Assembly: GCA_030731855.1 (NCBI GenBank)
Contig: JANQTG010000189.1
Span: forward strand, 1-64,000
Direction of reading: 5' to 3'
Origin: Cellulophaga sp.
GTDB taxonomy: Bacteria; Bacteroidota; Bacteroidia; Flavobacteriales; Flavobacteriaceae
DNA length: 64,000 bases
Under the pieces are notes generated by a model. That model saw only the letters and a program-made list of their open reading frames with translations, was not told where the DNA came from and did not search any database. Shown here piece after piece: positions 1 through 8,499 of the stretch (positions are counted from its first letter, which is position 1; the number at the start of each line of letters is the position of its first letter). The position numbers were made by a program, and so were the translations under genes.

Positions 1-411
1 TATCATTATAATGATATTGTGAGTGTTAAATTAAATACTGATGGTGATATGGTTTGGGCTCGAAATATTAATAAAACCGAGGTTACTCAAGGCGATGCTG
101 CTTACACATCGTACTCGTCATTTACAAAAGATAATAATACCTATTTTTTCATCAGTACCGCTAGTGAAAATCCACAACAACTCACCGATGAACGCCTGGT
201 ATTTAAACAAGGTCTTAGTCAAAACAGAAATATTTTTGTGGTGAAGTTAGATAAAGATGGGCGCATGAATTACGAAAAAATAATTGATGGTGAAGAAGCT
301 CGTTTGCCTGTAATGGTATCTGTTCCTTTAATAAATAAGGCAGATAACCAAATGCTTTTTTATGCAAAACGTGGTTCTAAAAAGCAACTTCTTAAAGTGA
401 ATTTTAAATAA
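1..411 (+). CDS. 3' end of a secreted beta-propeller-like protein (partial)
   Basis: The frame is open from the first base of the window, so the gene starts upstream; a GTG at 19 is in frame but unlikely to be the true start because coding character continues before it. The visible 136 residues contain two copies of a pattern of the type DI(F/V)xVKLxxDG (near residues 5-15 and 78-88). This spacing resembles blades of beta-propeller or SBBP-like repeat proteins, which are often secreted in Flavobacteriaceae. The product ends in a basic strand (KQLLKVNFK) without an obvious type IX sorting domain. Function is unknown; the repeat reading is inference from a short fragment. Confidence 0.6.
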   Translation, partial: YHYNDIVSVKLNTDGDMVWARNINKTEVTQGDAAYTSYSSFTKDNNTYFFISTASENPQQLTDERLVFKQGLSQNRNIFVVKLDKDGRMNYEKIIDGEEARLPVMVSVPLINKADNQMLFYAKRGSKKQLLKVNFK

Positions 412-419
412 TTAATCTT

Positions 420-495
420 GTCTAACACTTTTAACTTCAGCTTTTTGATTAGACTTATAATTTATCTGAAAGGTAATTAGACATTCTTCGTCTAA
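420..495. repeat. Repeated TTAGAC/GTCTAA hexamers between two genes
   Basis: GTCTAA at 420-425 faces TTAGAC at 449-454, and TTAGAC at 477-482 faces GTCTAA at 490-495 across a 7-base loop. The second pair is 30 bases upstream of the FrnE-like gene. It may be a weak hairpin after the upstream gene or an operator; there is no strong T-tract. Confidence 0.3.
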
Positions 496-523
496 ATACC
501 AAGAATATTAAAAAAAACACTGT

Positions 524-1225
524 ATGAATATTAGTATATGGTCTGATATTAGATGTCCGTTTTGTTATATAGGGAAAAGAAATTTTGAAAAAGCTTTGGC
601 TGATTTTCCGCACAAAGATAAGGTTGTAGTGGAATGGAAAAGTTTTGAATTAGATCCAAGGGTAAAAACCAGAACAGACATAAGCGGTTTAGCGCATTTT
701 ATGGAAGCTAAAAACGTAGATAAAGCAACTGCTGAAGGTATGTTTGCAAACGTAACCCAAATGGCTAAAACGGTAGGTTTAGATTTTCAATTCAGTAAAA
801 TGATTCCCGCTAATTCCCTTAAAGCACATCGCTTATTACATCTTGCAAAAAAATACACTTTAGCCGATGCTACAAAGGAAGCGCTATTAAAAGCGCACTT
901 AGTAGATGGTGAAAATATTGATGATATTGATTTTCTGATAAAAATTGCAACTCAGGTCGGCTTAGCACCTGTTGAGGTAAAAACAATATTAGACTCAGAA
1001 GACTTTACCTATGAAGTGCGCCAAGACCAAATGGAAGCTAAAAATTTAGGTGTAAACGGAGTTCCGTTTTTTATTATGGATAATACATACGGTATTTCAG
1101 GCGCACAACCTGTAGCTGTTTTTACCGAAACCTTAGAAAAAGCTTGGAAAAAGCACCAAGAACAATTAACGATAATTACAAATACCTCCGGAAATGCTTG
1201 TGATGTTGAGGGCAATTGTGATTAG
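524..1225 (+). CDS. FrnE-type DsbA family oxidoreductase
   Basis: This 233-residue protein has a thioredoxin-fold active site C11-P-F-C14 right after the first beta strand (NISIWSDIRCPFC), as in the FrnE/2-hydroxychromene-2-carboxylate isomerase branch of the DsbA superfamily. The helical insertion and the cis-proline region (GVNGVPFF, near residue 180) are also present. A C-terminal cysteine pair (C226, C232) in a small tail is a known FrnE-like feature that can exchange disulfides with the active site. There is no signal peptide, so it should act in the cytoplasm as a thiol-disulfide oxidoreductase, perhaps under oxidative stress. It is monocistronic and ends at a hairpin shared with the convergent gene. 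Physiological substrate is unknown. Confidence 0.88.
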   Translation: MNISIWSDIRCPFCYIGKRNFEKALADFPHKDKVVVEWKSFELDPRVKTRTDISGLAHFMEAKNVDKATAEGMFANVTQMAKTVGLDFQFSKMIPANSLKAHRLLHLAKKYTLADATKEALLKAHLVDGENIDDIDFLIKIATQVGLAPVEVKTILDSEDFTYEVRQDQMEAKNLGVNGVPFFIMDNTYGISGAQPVAVFTETLEKAWKKHQEQLTIITNTSGNACDVEGNCD

Positions 1226-1280
1226 GTTAATGTGAAAATATATTTAATGTAGCAATGTAACAATGAATTATACTTTATAT

Positions 1281-1318
1281 AAAAAGCCACAACCTTAGAT
1301 TTAAGTTTGTGGCTTTTT
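1281..1318. terminator. Bidirectional hairpin terminator
   Basis: AAAAAGCCACAA at 1281-1292 pairs with TTGTGGCTTTTT at 1307-1318. The A-tract on one side and T-tract on the other let it serve both convergent genes (ending at 1225 and 1325). Confidence 0.85.
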
Positions 1319-1324
1319 ATAGTA

Positions 1325-2746
1325 TTACAATTCCCAACCTTTACGGTAATTACCTTTCACCCATTCGTTTGCTTTTTCATAATTGGTCACACGCATATTA
1401 GCGCCATCCCATAAAATTTTGCGTCTTCCTGGGTAAGCAAATGGCTCCCAATCGCCTATCTTTTTGCCTGGTTTTAGTTCTTTTAATTGGTAGGCTTTTA
1501 TGGCTAAGTTGCCCATTAAAACTGCTTCTGTTAACGGACCAGCTTTTGCAAAATCAGACGATGTTGGAGTGCCGTTTAAACAACCATTTACGAAATTCAT
1601 CGCATGGCCAGAAGTATCGCCTTCAATTCTGGTTAATGTTGGTTTTGGCGGGTTAAACATCGCCATAGTTTCCGAGGGTAATAAACGGGCATTACGTGAA
1701 TAGGTATCGGTGACTAAAATACCTTTCGTGCCGTAAAATATACTTCCGCCACCAGAGTCGCCAATGGTTTCATCGTCTTTAAGTTCATCTGGTAAATCGG
1801 GTTTTAGGCCACCATCGTACCAATTGAGTGCAATATCGCCTTGTGCTTCGGTATTAAATTTTAAACGTACAATAGATGATGCCGGACAAGATGCATTGTA
1901 ATCGGCCTCTACAAAATCGCCCACCCAATTAGTGGTACAACTCGCTTCTGCCTCGGTTGGATAGCCCAAACCTAGCGCGCTAAAAGGAGTTTCCATAATG
2001 TGGCATCCCATATCGCCAAGAGCGCCAGTACCAAAATCCCACCAGCCGCGCCATTTAAACGGCAAATATCCCGCATAAAAAGGTCTGTCTGCTGCCGGAC
2101 CTAACCATAAATCCCAATCTAATTCTTTAGGAATTGGATCACCACCTTTAGGCACAGGAATGCCTTGGGGCCATACAGGTCTGTTCGTCCAACAATCTAC
2201 TTTGTAAATTTTGCCAATAAAGCCAGAATCTATCCATTCTTTTGCTTGTCTACTACCATCACTGGAGGCACCTTGGTTTCCCATTTGCGTAACAATACCA
2301 TTTTCTCTGGCAACGGTGGTCATTAGGCGAGCTTCATTTATATTATGTGTAAGTGGTTTTTCAACATAAGCATGTTTTTTTGAACGCATAAATGGCAAAG
2401 AAATAGTCGCATGGGTATGGTCGGGTGTTGCCACCATTATCGCATCAATATCTTTTAAATGTTTATCGTAAACCTTTCTATAATCTTTGTAAAATTTTGC
2501 AGTAGGATGCAGCTCGGTACTTGCTTTTATATTGCGTTCATCCACATCACAAAGTGCTACAAATTTTACTTTTTGTGTATTGGTTAAATCTTTGATAACA
2601 CCGGCACCGCGCCCACCGATTCCGAAAGCGCCCATATAAATAGTGTCACTTGGCGGAATATGTGTTTTTCCTAATACAAAACTGGGAACAATGGAAAATA
2701 CAGCCGAAGCGGCTATAGTGTTTGTTATAAACTTTCTTCTTTGCAT
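1325..2746 (-). CDS. Gfo/Idh/MocA family oxidoreductase with Tat-like leader
   Basis: A 473-residue NAD(P)-dependent oxidoreductase family member. It starts with a twin-arginine-like leader (QRRKFI at residues 2-7 followed by a hydrophobic stretch and VLG), then a Rossmann dinucleotide motif GAFGIGGRG (39-47), a TPDHTH element (108-113) and the family signature EKP at 129-131 carrying the conserved lysine. The C-terminal half is the Gfo/Idh alpha/beta domain. In Bacteroidota, Tat-exported members of this family generally act on sugars or sugar derivatives (GH109-like enzymes belong here). The exact substrate cannot be told from sequence. It is transcribed alone and convergent with the FrnE-like gene. 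Confidence 0.88.
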   Translation of the reverse strand: MQRRKFITNTIAASAVFSIVPSFVLGKTHIPPSDTIYMGAFGIGGRGAGVIKDLTNTQKVKFVALCDVDERNIKASTELHPTAKFYKDYRKVYDKHLKDIDAIMVATPDHTHATISLPFMRSKKHAYVEKPLTHNINEARLMTTVARENGIVTQMGNQGASSDGSRQAKEWIDSGFIGKIYKVDCWTNRPVWPQGIPVPKGGDPIPKELDWDLWLGPAADRPFYAGYLPFKWRGWWDFGTGALGDMGCHIMETPFSALGLGYPTEAEASCTTNWVGDFVEADYNASCPASSIVRLKFNTEAQGDIALNWYDGGLKPDLPDELKDDETIGDSGGGSIFYGTKGILVTDTYSRNARLLPSETMAMFNPPKPTLTRIEGDTSGHAMNFVNGCLNGTPTSSDFAKAGPLTEAVLMGNLAIKAYQLKELKPGKKIGDWEPFAYPGRRKILWDGANMRVTNYEKANEWVKGNYRKGWEL

Positions 2747-2876
2747 GATGGTAATTTGTTAGGTAATTTTAGACTATCAAATTACAAAATATAATTAGAA
2801 GAGCGATTTAAACTTTAGAAAATCCGAAGTAAAAATGTATTATTTAGTAAATTTTAAAAGAAGATAATACTGTTAT

Positions 2877-3548
2877 TTAGTTTAAAAACGGCTGACCATT
2901 CCATTCTTGATAAAATTGCTCAAGGTAAATGAGCATAAAATCATGACGCTTCAGTGCCAACTTTTTACCTGTAGTGGTATTCATTTTATCTTTTAGTAAA
3001 AGTAATTTTTCGTAAAAATGATTTATAGTAGGTGCATCAGATTTTTTATATTCTTCTTTAGTCATATTGAGTTTTGGTGGAATCTCAGGGTCATAAAGAA
3101 GTCTGTTTTTAAAACCTCCATAATTAAAAGCACGCGCAATGCCCATAGCACCAATAGCATCTAACCTATCAGCATCTTGTATTACTTGTAATTCTAGCGA
3201 GTTGAATTTCTTTTTTGTTTTATCAAGACTCGATTTAAAAGAAATATTTTCAATGATATTAATTACATGCTGAATAATTTTAGCATCTATATTTAAAGAA
3301 ACTAAAAAGTTTTTAGCCAAATTTGGGCCTACAGTTTCGTCACCATTGTTAAATTTTGCATCGGCAATGTCGTGTAAAAGCGCTCCTAAGCTAACCACTA
3401 AAATATCGCAGTTTTTTTCATCTTTTGCAATCAACAATGCATTTCGAAAAACACGTTGAATATGAAACCAATCGTGACCGCCTTCAGCACCTTGCAATGT
3501 TTCTTTCACAAAAACGATAGTTTCTTCTACAATTTCAGAGTCAGTCAT
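2877..3548 (-). CDS. HD domain phosphohydrolase
   Basis: A 223-residue metal-dependent phosphohydrolase of the HD superfamily, similar in layout to E. coli YedJ. Visible ligands are H25 and H29 in GGHDWFH, the H59-D60 doublet in ALLHDIAD, and a later QDADRLDAIGAMGIAR segment that supplies the final aspartate and the family signature. Substrate is probably a nucleotide, not identifiable further. Its ATG overlaps the stop of the upstream acyltransferase gene by 4 bases, so the two are translationally coupled. Confidence 0.87.
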   Translation of the reverse strand: MTDSEIVEETIVFVKETLQGAEGGHDWFHIQRVFRNALLIAKDEKNCDILVVSLGALLHDIADAKFNNGDETVGPNLAKNFLVSLNIDAKIIQHVINIIENISFKSSLDKTKKKFNSLELQVIQDADRLDAIGAMGIARAFNYGGFKNRLLYDPEIPPKLNMTKEEYKKSDAPTINHFYEKLLLLKDKMNTTTGKKLALKRHDFMLIYLEQFYQEWNGQPFLN

Positions 3549-4282
3549 TTTTTAGATTTTATACCAGCGGTTATAGTTTGCTCTACTTGAGCGATTATTT
3601 CATTTAAATCTCCTTTAGGTTCTATCGGTTGATGCACATCTAAGGTAATATGATTACCAATACCATTTGGAAATTTACCATAACGAAGCGTTTTCCACGA
3701 ATTATTAATGCTGATAGGTACAATTAATGCCGAAGGTGCATTCTTTATTAATAGTTTTAATCCGGTGGTTTGAAATGGTTTTGGATCACCGTTTCTACTT
3801 CTGGTACCTTCCGGAAATATGACGGCACTTCTGTTGTGTTCTTCAATATAGTTACCCAGTTTTATAATTTCTCCTAAAGCCTGTTTACTGTCTTTACGAT
3901 CTATTAAAACCGAGCCTCCATGAACTAAATTATACGATACACTGGGGATATTTTTACCCAATTCAATTTTGCTTACAAATTTTGGATGGTACTTTCGCAT
4001 GTGCCAGATTATGGGAGGAATATCTTGCATACTCTGGTGGTTGGCTACAATAATTAAAGGTCTATCTGTTGGTATTTTATATGGATTGGTAAAGGTATAT
4101 CTGGTACCTAATAGCCAGGCGGATTTCAATAAGCAAAAATTCAATAGACTTACCGATTTTTTTAACCCATTATACCCAAATATCTGGTGGCCGAGCCATT
4201 GTATCGGATGAAAAATCAGTAAGCATAACCCAAAAGTTATTTGGTATAGCATGCTTAACGGATAGGCTAGAATTTTCTGCAT
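3545..4282 (-). CDS. 1-acyl-sn-glycerol-3-phosphate acyltransferase (PlsC family)
   Basis: This 245-residue membrane-associated acyltransferase has a hydrophobic N-terminus (residues about 8-32) and the two PlsC blocks: NHQSMQD (81-87), giving the catalytic H82-x4-D87, and FPEGTRS (156-162), which binds the glycerol phosphate. It adds the second acyl chain to lysophosphatidic acid to make phosphatidic acid at the inner face of the cytoplasmic membrane. It is the first gene of a two-gene unit with the HD phosphohydrolase. Flavobacteria often carry more than one PlsC paralogue, so I do not claim it is the essential one. Confidence 0.9.
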   Translation of the reverse strand: MQKILAYPLSMLYQITFGLCLLIFHPIQWLGHQIFGYNGLKKSVSLLNFCLLKSAWLLGTRYTFTNPYKIPTDRPLIIVANHQSMQDIPPIIWHMRKYHPKFVSKIELGKNIPSVSYNLVHGGSVLIDRKDSKQALGEIIKLGNYIEEHNRSAVIFPEGTRSRNGDPKPFQTTGLKLLIKNAPSALIVPISINNSWKTLRYGKFPNGIGNHITLDVHQPIEPKGDLNEIIAQVEQTITAGIKSKK

Positions 4283-4295
4283 CTGACAAAAATAA

Positions 4296-4323
4296 AAAAC
4301 CGCTCGTTTTAAGGAGCGGTTTT
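4296..4323 (-). terminator. Hairpin terminator after the bacilliredoxin gene
   Basis: AAAACCGCTC (4296-4305) and GAGCGGTTTT (4314-4323) form a 10-bp stem with an 8-base loop, followed on the - strand by a T-rich run. It separates the bacilliredoxin gene from plsC. Confidence 0.85.
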
Positions 4324-4364
4324 ACTTAGAATTTTTTAGTAATTCTGAAAAGTTTATTTAATGA

Positions 4365-4775
4365 CTAACAGAATTCGTCATAAGCGGCCATTAAATTTTG
4401 AGCGATAACCTCCGCAGGTCTTCCCTCAATATGATGACGCTCTATCATATGCACTAATTCTCCGTTTTTAAACAAGGCCATACTTGGTGATGATGGAGGA
4501 AAAGGAATCATTAAACTTCTAGCTTTATCAACAGCCTCAAAATCTACCCCAGCAAAAACAGTTACCGCGTGGTCTGGCTTTTTGCTATTGGTTAAGCTAA
4601 ATTTTGCTGCTGGTCTTGCATTAGCGGCTGCGCAACCACAAACAGAGTTTACAACCACTAGGGTTGTACCTTTTGCACTAATGGCTTTTTCAACAGCATC
4701 TGCGGTATGTAATTCTTGAAACCCAGCAACTACTAGGTCTTCTCTCATTGGTTTTATTAAATCTGCTGGATACAT
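4365..4775 (-). CDS. Bacilliredoxin, BrxA/BrxB (YphP/YqiW) family
   Basis: A 136-residue thioredoxin-fold protein with the hallmark C46-G-C48 motif in VVNSVCGCAAANARP, matching the BrxA/BrxB length and core. Family members remove bacillithiol from protein cysteines. Many Bacteroidota keep bacilliredoxins, so de-bacillithiolation or a related thiol-repair role in the cytoplasm is expected. The gene is alone between two hairpin or promoter regions, with a good -7 element TATCTTTG 26 bases upstream of the ATG. Confidence 0.92.
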   Translation of the reverse strand: MYPADLIKPMREDLVVAGFQELHTADAVEKAISAKGTTLVVVNSVCGCAAANARPAAKFSLTNSKKPDHAVTVFAGVDFEAVDKARSLMIPFPPSSPSMALFKNGELVHMIERHHIEGRPAEVIAQNLMAAYDEFC

Positions 4776-4800
4776 AATTTTTATTTTTAATAATATTTTT

Positions 4801-4808
4801 CAAAGATA
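4801..4808 (-). promoter_or_regulatory. -7 element for the bacilliredoxin gene
   Basis: On the - strand this reads TATCTTTG, matching TAnnTTTG, 26 bases before the ATG. No convincing -33 TTG at the normal distance. Confidence 0.5.
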
Positions 4809-4875
4809 ACCAATTTGTTGTGGTATGCCTTAAACCTTAACTTTTCATTACTATAATTTTTGAGTTTGAAAATTA

Positions 4876-4883
4876 TATCTTTG
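4876..4883 (+). promoter_or_regulatory. -7 element for the TerB/J-domain gene
   Basis: TATCTTTG matches TAnnTTTG and lies about 100 bases before the ATG at 4985. It is divergent from the bacilliredoxin promoter. No clear -33 box. Confidence 0.45.
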
Positions 4884-4984
4884 ACAAAAATTTTCAGCTT
4901 AAAAATTAGGCCCGTTAAAAGTTATAAGCAACTAAAATGGTTAAGTACTAATTTCAATTATCTTAAAAAAACAAATAGTAACAG

Positions 4985-5665
4985 ATGAAGTGGATTTTAT
5001 TTTTTGTCCTATTTTACATTCTCCAAAAATTATTTAGTAAATCTAAAACCAAGGTTTTTTCTCAAACCACAAGACCTGTAAGTCCTGCGGATTTTGAACT
5101 TAATTTACTATCCTTATGCTCTTTGGTTATTAAAGCTGATGGAAATGTAAGTGCCAGTGAAATGGAATATGTACAGCGTTATTTTGTAAGCACGTATGGT
5201 AAAGAAAAAGCGAATGCTATTTTTAGAACCTTTAACGAGGTGATTAAAAAAAGAGAAATTTCAGCCCAGCGCATTTGTGATTATATGAACTTGCGGACGA
5301 GTATTGAAGTCCGTTTGCAATTAGTACATTTTTTATTCGGAATTGCACAAGCCGACGGTACTGTTAGTGCTGCGGAAATTAATAAAATAGAAGAAATAGC
5401 CAGATTTTTACGAATAGGTCGCAGCAGTTTTGAAAGCGTAAAAGCTATGTTTATTAAAAAGGCGGATAATGCCTATAAAATTCTAGAGATTGAAAAGTCG
5501 GCCACAGACGATGAGGTTAAAAAGGCCTACAGAACTATGGCTAAAAAATATCATCCTGATCGTGTAAATACCGAGAATGAGGCCATTAAAAAAGGTGCGG
5601 AAGAAAAGTTCAAAGAAGTACAGATTGCTTACGAAACCATACAAAAAGAACGGGGTACTAATTAG
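4985..5665 (+). CDS. TerB-like/DnaJ-domain membrane-anchored cochaperone (DjlA-like)
   Basis: The 226-residue product has one N-terminal membrane segment (residues about 3-16), a TerB-like helical domain (about 35-150, with the repeated acidic patterns [10 protein letters not shown] and [10 protein letters not shown]), and a C-terminal J domain (about 160-222) with HPD at 190-192. This order (TM, TerB, J) is that of DjlA, which stimulates DnaK ATPase from the membrane. The two repeated ADG-x-(V)-S-A-x-E loops suggest metal binding by the TerB part. The following HupE-like gene starts 25 bases downstream and may be cotranscribed. Confidence 0.85.
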   Translation: MKWILFFVLFYILQKLFSKSKTKVFSQTTRPVSPADFELNLLSLCSLVIKADGNVSASEMEYVQRYFVSTYGKEKANAIFRTFNEVIKKREISAQRICDYMNLRTSIEVRLQLVHFLFGIAQADGTVSAAEINKIEEIARFLRIGRSSFESVKAMFIKKADNAYKILEIEKSATDDEVKKAYRTMAKKYHPDRVNTENEAIKKGAEEKFKEVQIAYETIQKERGTN

Positions 5666-5690
5666 TTTTTAATTGTAGAAATGAACACTT

Positions 5691-6275
5691 ATGGATAATT
5701 TTTGGTTTTATTTAAAAATGGGTTTAGAGCACGTTTTAGATTTTTCGGCCTACGACCATATTCTTTTTTTAGCTGTTTTAACCATTCCCTTTACCTTTAA
5801 ATCGTGGAAAAAAGTAGTGGTTTTAGCCACTATTTTTACCATTACTCATTGTATATCTTTGGGATTATCAGCCTATAAAATTCTGGAAGTTGATGTGAGT
5901 ATTATTGAGTTTTTAATTCCTGTAACTATTTTGTTAACGGCAATTTTTAACCTAGTTCATGTAAAATCAAAAGAAGAACAGAAAAGCTTATTATGGCACG
6001 GAATAGCTACTGCTTTTTTTGGTTTAATTCACGGGTTTGGCTTTTCTAACTATTTTAAAATGCTAATGGCAGAAGAGACCGATATTATAACGCCCTTATT
6101 AGGTTTTGCGTCAGGTATAGAGCTTTCTCAGTTATTGATTGTGCTTTCGGTGCTTGTTTTGGCTTTTTTAGTGCAATCAATAGTTAAGGTAAAACAGTCA
6201 TTGTTTATCTTAGGAGCATCAATTTTAGTGTTACTAATTACGATTCCTATGCTGATAAATACCTTTCCTTTTTGA
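5691..6275 (+). CDS. HupE/UreJ family membrane protein
   Basis: A 194-residue integral membrane protein with about six hydrophobic segments. It contains conserved membrane-embedded histidines (HVLDFSAYDH near the N-terminus, FTITHCISLGLSAY near 60, and GLIHGFGFS near 118) typical of the HupE/UreJ family, whose members have been proposed to carry nickel or cobalt. There are no hydrogenase or urease genes nearby, and flavobacterial members of this family commonly stand alone, so the substrate is open. Confidence 0.82.
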   Translation: MDNFWFYLKMGLEHVLDFSAYDHILFLAVLTIPFTFKSWKKVVVLATIFTITHCISLGLSAYKILEVDVSIIEFLIPVTILLTAIFNLVHVKSKEEQKSLLWHGIATAFFGLIHGFGFSNYFKMLMAEETDIITPLLGFASGIELSQLLIVLSVLVLAFLVQSIVKVKQSLFILGASILVLLITIPMLINTFPF

Positions 6276-6373
6276 AAATTTCACGAATTATTATCCTTTT
6301 GAAATTGTTATGCTTGCCTAAAGCAGGTATCTTAGTGGTTTATTACATGAGAGTGCACGCTCTTAAAAATTAA

Positions 6374-6811
6374 ATGATAGAAATAAAACAGAAAAAATAC
6401 GACAAGGCTTATTTGCGAATGGCCACTGAGTGGGGCAAATTATCGTTTTGCAAGCGCAAGCAAGTTGGCGCTATTGTTGTAAAAGACCGCATGATTATTT
6501 CTGATGGCTATAATGGAACACCCACAGGTTTCGAGAACCATTGTGAAGATGACGAAGGCTATACAAAATGGTATGTTTTACACGCTGAAGCTAATGCTAT
6601 TTCAAAATTAGCATCCTCCACACAATCTTGTGACGGCGCTACGCTTTACATCACCTTATCGCCTTGTAAAGAATGTAGTAAGCTAATTCATCAATCTGGC
6701 ATAAAACGTGTAGTATACCAAAATGCGTATAAAGATGATGAAGGACTTCAATTTTTACAAAAAGCAGGCGTACAGTTAGTCCATTTGGCCAATATCGAAG
6801 ATAAATCATAA
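6374..6811 (+). CDS. dCMP deaminase family protein
   Basis: This 145-residue zinc-dependent deaminase has HAE (70-72) and PCKEC (97-101), giving the zinc ligands H70, C98 and C101 and the catalytic glutamate E72. The insert between the N-terminal strand and the HAE motif (NGTPTGFENHCEDD) is that of ComEB/dCMP deaminases, which convert dCMP to dUMP for dTTP synthesis. Only 16 bases separate it from the following protease gene, so they may be cotranscribed. Confidence 0.9.
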   Translation: MIEIKQKKYDKAYLRMATEWGKLSFCKRKQVGAIVVKDRMIISDGYNGTPTGFENHCEDDEGYTKWYVLHAEANAISKLASSTQSCDGATLYITLSPCKECSKLIHQSGIKRVVYQNAYKDDEGLQFLQKAGVQLVHLANIEDKS

Positions 6812-6827
6812 AACAACAACGAATAAA

Positions 6828-8435
6828 ATGAGTAAAAAGCAGTCCTTTATGTGGCCAACTATTCTAGCAGGAACGCTAGCAATGGGCATTTTTATTGGAG
6901 GCAAACTTCATTTTAATGACACTCCTGAGAAACTATTTACAACCAATTCAAAAAAAGATAAACTGAACAGGTTAATCGATTATATCGATTATGAGTATGT
7001 AGATGATATTAATACCGATAGTATTGTTGATGTTGCGGTAAATAATATTTTAGATAAGTTAGACCCACACTCTGTTTACATTCCTAAAAAAAATATGGAA
7101 AAAGTCTCTGAAAGCATGAAAGGAGATTTTGTAGGGATTGGCGTAAGTTTTTTTATGGAGAATGATACTATTGCAATCGTTAGAACAATAGAAGACGGCC
7201 CTAGTTATAATAAAGGAATAGTGCCTGGTGATCGGATATTAATGGCCAATAGTGATACTTTGTTCGGACAAGACATCACTAATGAAATGGTTATAGACAA
7301 ATTAAAAGGTCTAAAAGGGACTCCCGTAAAACTAAAAATATATCGCAAACAAGATAATAAAACATTTGATGTTGTTATTAGGCGTGGTGATGTTCCCTTA
7401 AAAAGTGTAGAAGCCTCTTATATGTTAACCAACGATATGGGTTACATAAAGATAAATAGATTTGCAGAAACTACTTTTAATGAATTCAAAACTGCATTAA
7501 CCGAACTTCAAAAACAGGGAGCTCAAAAACTAACTTTAGACCTGCGCGACAATCCTGGTGGTTATTTAGGTATTGCAGAGCAAATGGCAGATGAGTTTTT
7601 AGAAAACGGAAAATTAATTCTTTTTACTAAAAATAAAAAAGGACAGATTGATAAAGCGTTCGCCACCAAAAAAGGTTCTTTTGAAAATAAACCAATTTAT
7701 GTGCTAATCAATGAGCGTTCTGCTTCTGCTAGTGAAATTATTGCTGGTGCCTTACAAGACAATGATATAGGCACCATTGTGGGCCGTCGTTCTTTTGGAA
7801 AAGGCTTAGTACAGCGCGAAATGGAACTTGGCGATGGTTCAGCAGTTCGTTTAACTATTTCACGTTACTACACCCCAACAGGCAGATCCATTCAAAAACC
7901 ATACGATAATGGTAACAAAGATTATTATCAAAAATTTATGGATCGGTATGCTAGTGGTGAGTTAATATCTGTAGACAGTATTAAAGTTGCAGATTCGCTT
8001 AAGTTTACCACACCTAAAGGGAAAGTGGTCTTTGGCGGTGGTGGTATTGTTCCAGATGTTTTTGTTCCCATAAGTGGCTATGAAGATGAAGCTATTAGCT
8101 CTGAGCAAAGTGAGGTAATTATGTCTCGTTTTATATTCAATCATTTAGAAGAAGATAGAAAACGATATGACATGTATTCCGAGAAAGAGTTTTTGGCAAA
8201 TTTTAGGGTAGATGATATTCTGTTTCAAAAATATATATCTTACATATCAAGATTTCTTGATCCTAGAGTTCCTGGTATTGATTATTACGATTATGAAGAT
8301 AAAATAAAGTTATACCTAAAAGCAGCCATTGCTGAGCAACAATTCAACCCTAATGCTTTTGCTATTGTAAAAGGTAAAAGCGATACCATGCTGAAAAAAG
8401 TATTAGAATTAGATGCCGCTGCTAAACAAAACTAG
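6828..8435 (+). CDS. S41 family C-terminal processing peptidase (CtpA-like)
   Basis: A 535-residue protease. An N-terminal membrane segment (residues about 8-25) anchors it; a PDZ domain follows (about 95-180, with GIGVSFF and GIVPGDRIL), then the S41 catalytic core. The catalytic pair is visible as S300 in ERSASASEI and K325 in SFGKGLVQ, with the 25-residue spacing known for Tsp/CtpA enzymes. It should cleave the C-termini of periplasmic or envelope proteins. The C-terminal 120 residues are a helical extension common in Bacteroidota members. Confidence 0.92.
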   Translation: MSKKQSFMWPTILAGTLAMGIFIGGKLHFNDTPEKLFTTNSKKDKLNRLIDYIDYEYVDDINTDSIVDVAVNNILDKLDPHSVYIPKKNMEKVSESMKGDFVGIGVSFFMENDTIAIVRTIEDGPSYNKGIVPGDRILMANSDTLFGQDITNEMVIDKLKGLKGTPVKLKIYRKQDNKTFDVVIRRGDVPLKSVEASYMLTNDMGYIKINRFAETTFNEFKTALTELQKQGAQKLTLDLRDNPGGYLGIAEQMADEFLENGKLILFTKNKKGQIDKAFATKKGSFENKPIYVLINERSASASEIIAGALQDNDIGTIVGRRSFGKGLVQREMELGDGSAVRLTISRYYTPTGRSIQKPYDNGNKDYYQKFMDRYASGELISVDSIKVADSLKFTTPKGKVVFGGGGIVPDVFVPISGYEDEAISSEQSEVIMSRFIFNHLEEDRKRYDMYSEKEFLANFRVDDILFQKYISYISRFLDPRVPGIDYYDYEDKIKLYLKAAIAEQQFNPNAFAIVKGKSDTMLKKVLELDAAAKQN

Positions 8436-8499
8436 TTTCATTAGTTGCGTACAGTGTTGATTTATTTCGTGCGGTGTTTCTGTTTATAAACCACCAATT

